Assembly: GCA_011800805.1 (NCBI GenBank)
Contig: MPNW01000357.1
Span: 160,067 to 178,185, forward strand
DNA: 18,119 bases
Reading direction: 5' to 3'
Source: Hirudo medicinalis
Lineage: Eukaryota; Annelida; Clitellata; Hirudinida; Hirudinidae
The position numbers and the translations under genes are program-made. Shown here one piece after another: positions 16,902-18,119 of this stretch (its first letter is position 1; each line of letters starts with the position of its first letter). The notes under the pieces are model-generated. The model did not search any database. It saw only the letters and a program-made list of their open reading frames with translations, and had not been told where the DNA came from.

Positions 16902-16989
16902 CATCTGAGCAACATGGCCTGTAAACAGCTCTTCATCAAGACGGCCTCTTACAAGGTAGTCTGGCGTGTTTTGGGGACCTTGATAGGCC
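16902..16989 (-). CDS. Ryk: RYK/derailed receptor, exon following the transmembrane exon (probable)
   Basis: The acceptor ACACGAACAG and one base complete the Arg codon split by the transmembrane exon (phase 2), then AYQGPQNTPDYLVRGRLDEE and LFTGHVAQM, ending at ATG|GTAGGA in phase 0. Non-repetitive coding-like sequence between repeat tracts, correct incoming phase, and loose similarity to the Gln/Thr-rich stretch with QYLRADTP after the RYK membrane segment support it. A better-looking donor, CTT|GTAAGA, also phase 0, would end the exon earlier at about 16943. The outgoing phase fits only the alternative acceptor of the next exon. Confidence 0.6.
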
Positions 16990-17175
16990 CTGTTCGTGTC
17001 GTCGCTGCTACCGTGGTGATGATGATTGAAGTGATGGTGATGATGATGATGATGACGACGACGTTGGTGATCATGGTGATGATACATTTTGATTCTGATG
17101 ACGAAACAAAGATTAATGTTCGAAGGCATTAGTTGCTACTCAGCCAAAAGGAAAATAAATAAAGCAGCTAAAGTA

Positions 17176-17260
17176 GCATCATCATCATCAGCAGCAGCAG
17201 CATCATCATCATCATCATCGTCGTCGTCGCCATCGTCATCATCACCATCGTCATCATTGT
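17176..17260. repeat. CAT/CAG/CGT triplet tract
   Basis: Imperfect (CAT)n with an internal (CAG)4 and (CGT)n. It makes Ser/Ala or Asp frames. Confidence 0.9.
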
Positions 17261-17403
17261 TGCAGGCAACAATAGTGGCCATAAAGGAGATTAACAGACA
17301 CCTCGTCATCACAAAACCTCTGCTGCTCCTGATCAAAAAGGTGTGTGAATGTCCGACAAGGTGTCCAACTGCCACTGTCATTGTCACGTGTCATCACGAT
17401 CCT

Positions 17404-17543
17404 TCGTCGTCGTCGTCGTCGTCATCATCATCATCATCATCATCATCGTCACCACCACCATCATCATCACCATCGTCACCAACATCATCATCGCCATCAT
17501 CATCACCACCACCATCATCATCATCATCATCATCATCATCGTC
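17404..17543. repeat. CGT/CAT/CAC triplet satellite, second copy of the patterned core
   Basis: (CGT)n and (CAT)n lead into a 109-bp segment (17435-17543) identical to 16301-16409. Confidence 0.95.
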
Positions 17544-17870
17544 ACCTGTCGGGGTCACAAGTGGATCTCTACTTTCTTCATAAGCGAAAAAATCCAGTCT
17601 CTCTCTCGCCACGCAGTCGACTGTTTTTCCAGGTTTCGGTTTCTTTCTGATTGGAGATAATGACAACGATGATGATGATGATGTTACGTCTACGATATCG
17701 ATATCGAACTTTCAACGAAATTTCTTAAAAATAAAAAGTAAATTATTAAACAAAACATCGAAATCACGTTTATTTAAAAACGTTTTAAAAACAATGAAAA
17801 CAGTTAATTAACTGATCGCTTAATATTCATGAATAACAATGTAGATATGAATATTCATGAGACAACCGAC

Positions 17871-18046
17871 CTCTCGTCTTTCGGTCTCAGCCTGCGACAG
17901 AGCAGACACGACGTTACTATGACAACTCCAATGACGACGACTATGCCGAGGGCGCATCCAATACCGATGAAGAATGCCGGAGATGACGTCATGGACCAGG
18001 CAGTGATTTCATTGGTCAGCTCGTTGTCTGATAGGAAATCGATGGA
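17871..18046 (-). CDS. Ryk: RYK/derailed receptor, transmembrane exon
   Basis: Minus-strand frame: SIDFLSDNELTNEITAWSMT in the extracellular stem, a 26-residue hydrophobic segment starting AFFIGIGCALGIVVVIG, then a cytosolic stop-transfer sequence CRRLRPKDER. It ends at GACGAGAG|GTCGGT in phase 2, matching the next exon. This single-pass type I topology, with the membrane segment a few short exons upstream of the kinase fold, is what RYK has. The acceptor is taken as AATTTCAAAG at 18047; TATCAG just inside the exon is an alternative. The WIF domain that binds Wnt should be encoded to the right of the window. Confidence 0.78.
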
Positions 18047-18119
18047 CTTTGAAATTTAGTACACGGAAGGGATTTAATGACGAGTTGAATTCACTTGGGA
18101 GTCGTACGTAGTTGTACGT
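18047..18119 (-). other. Start of the next RYK intron
   Basis: A pyrimidine-rich patch (CCCTTCCGTG on the minus strand) precedes the acceptor. The window ends inside this presumed intron. Confidence 0.5.

Larger units (their letters stand above)
16990..17870 (-). other. RYK intron with triplet satellites
   Basis: GAGAG|GTCGGT donor to ACACGAACAG acceptor. It includes repeat tracts at 17009-17060, 17176-17236 and 17404-17543 and an AT-rich patch at 17710-17860. The 14-bp palindrome CGATATCGATATCG lies at about 17694-17707. No exon was recognised inside. Confidence 0.65.

Noticed and set aside
16259..16924. Poly-His and poly-Met frames on both strands
   Set aside because: Triplet-repeat translation products, interrupted by an N.
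17089..17666. Ser-, His- and Asp-rich frames
   Set aside because: Triplet repeats inside a RYK intron; the short unique ends show no homology.
17829..18059. Plus-strand 76-codon frame
   Set aside because: Antisense of the RYK transmembrane exon, whose minus-strand reading gives a proper membrane segment with a stop-transfer sequence.

Overview
The window looks like nuclear DNA from an animal. It is AT-rich, its genes are split by spliceosomal introns, and it is full of (ATG)n, (AAT)n and (GAAT)n microsatellites plus transposon relics. The style and the divergence of the proteins would suit a fast-evolving invertebrate, perhaps a spiralian such as an annelid or leech, but nothing here proves the species.

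Two conserved genes can be reconstructed. Both are on the minus strand and both run off the window. At the left end (about 1-2600) is a PRD-like Q50 homeobox gene of the aristaless/Arx kind. Three coding exons give one uninterrupted 60-residue homeodomain, split after residue 46 by the intron position typical of this class. At the right end (13018-18046) is a RYK/derailed-type receptor with an inactive kinase fold, a Wnt receptor in known animals. It has a transmembrane exon, juxtamembrane exons and a kinase-like domain in six exons. Splice phases agree across every kinase intron. The extracellular WIF part should lie to the right of 18119.

Between them is about 10 kb of mostly non-coding DNA. 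It holds simple repeats, a decayed LINE ORF1-like fragment (3390-3668), a retroposon-type 3' end with a 14-bp unit repeated five times (4482-4551), minisatellites, two CpG-richer islands and a few weak single-exon candidates. The best of these is at 11313-11448 minus, with a nearby AATAAA.

The main points of interest are: a complete 127-bp hAT-type MITE with a perfect 8-bp target duplication, 18 bp from a RYK splice donor; duplicated 3' splice sites at the RYK glycine-loop exon, where the distal one gives a premature stop; an exact 109-bp duplication of imperfect triplet repeat near a single-N assembly join; and a homeodomain-site-rich stretch in the homeobox intron. No prokaryotic system, CRISPR array, tRNA or rRNA was seen.
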